This document shows positions 6,010 to 6,282 of a stretch of DNA of 6,282 bases, piece after piece. Each line of letters starts with the position of its first letter. Within the stretch, counting starts at the first letter, position 1. Both the position numbers and the translations under genes were made by a program. The notes under the pieces were generated by a model that saw only the letters and a program-made list of their open reading frames with translations, was not told the DNA's origin and made no database searches. Source of the stretch: Mariprofundaceae bacterium (GTDB lineage Bacteria > Pseudomonadota > Zetaproteobacteria > Mariprofundales > J009); the NCBI GenBank assembly GCA_015489095.1, contig WFMN01000109.1:1-6282 (forward strand). Reading direction: 5' to 3'.

Positions 6010-6065
6010 CCCTTGAACACTAGCCCCGGTTGCGCCGCTGCCAAGCAGCCCATAGCATTTCAACC

Positions 6066-6282
6066 ATGTCCAACACCACCGACAACACCGGCCAGTACCG
6101 TTATCTGGTTAAGTTCCTGATCATGTCTGTCCTCTCCTTCTTCATCGGCACGGTACACGGCCTACTGCAGGTGATCCCGCCGGTACGCGCCTGGCTCGAC
6201 TCCATCGGCAGCCCTTACGGCGGCCCCGGCCACATGATCGACCCGCTGGCGCACGCCCACATCAACCTAGTCGGCGGCGTCA
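6066..6282 (+). CDS. Heme-copper oxidase/NO reductase superfamily subunit I (CcoN/NorB-like), N-terminal part cut by window edge
   Basis: Seventy-two residues are visible. A hydrophilic N-terminus (MSNTTDNTGQYRY) leads into helix 1 (about 14-36, FLIMSVLSFFIGTVHGLLQV), a Gly/Pro-rich loop (SPYGGPGHMIDP) and the start of helix 2 (LAHAHINLVGG). In heme-copper oxidases a His at the start of helix 2 ligates the low-spin heme. In cbb3 oxidases it appears as HTN; here His65-Ile-Asn-Leu-Val-Gly fits that position. Such proteins reduce O2, or NO in NOR relatives, in the inner membrane. The fragment cannot separate cbb3-like oxidases from unconventional NO reductases. The first ATG at 6066 has no clear Shine-Dalgarno. 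It is divergent from the four-helix membrane protein and lies near the diheme cytochrome, a potential electron donor. Superfamily assignment rests on a short motif and is moderately sure. Confidence 0.72.
   Translation, partial: MSNTTDNTGQYRYLVKFLIMSVLSFFIGTVHGLLQVIPPVRAWLDSIGSPYGGPGHMIDPLAHAHINLVGGV

Noticed and set aside
6030..6058. Sigma-70-like promoter TTGCGC-17-TAGCAT before the subunit I gene
   Set aside because: Both hexamers match poorly, and the start point would fall on the ATG; too weak to list as a feature.

Overview
The window looks like chromosomal DNA of a GC-rich Gram-negative bacterium, most likely a gammaproteobacterium or close relative. The evidence is a PrlC-type oligopeptidase A, an EnvC-type division factor, a two-heme periplasmic c-type cytochrome and Shine-Dalgarno sites of the GGAGG kind. 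No transposase, phage gene, tRNA, rRNA or CRISPR array was seen. No stretch over 300 bases lacks a gene.

Left end (1-942): the 5' part of a succinyl-CoA ligase alpha-subunit gene (sucD-like) runs off the left edge on the minus strand. Divergent from it is a stand-alone gene of the ThiE/TenI fold. Its phosphate and metal residues are replaced, and it most resembles the C-terminal domain of Nudix (MutT)/ThiE fusion proteins.

Middle (907-4397, all minus strand): an apparent operon of three genes. A small two-helix membrane protein overlaps an envC-like gene by 25 nt. The envC-like product has a secretion signal, a coiled coil and a LytM domain with a dismantled zinc site. prlC (oligopeptidase A) follows after 42 nt, and its 3' end overlaps the 3' end of the ThiE-like gene by 36 nt. 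The operon would combine septal peptidoglycan hydrolase activation with peptide turnover.

Right end (4471-6282): an electron-transport region. On the minus strand are a four-helix membrane protein (DUF420/CtaM-like in appearance), a 46-residue one-helix microprotein with a GTG start, and a secreted diheme cytochrome c4-like protein ended by a strong intrinsic terminator. Divergent, and cut by the right edge, is the N-terminus of a heme-copper oxidase/NO reductase-type subunit I. A plausible reading is that the cytochrome donates electrons to a terminal oxidase or NO reductase, while the two small membrane proteins help assemble or stabilise it.

The most notable item is the microprotein at 5366-5506. 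It is short, starts with GTG, has a near-ideal ribosome binding site and is easily missed by gene callers.
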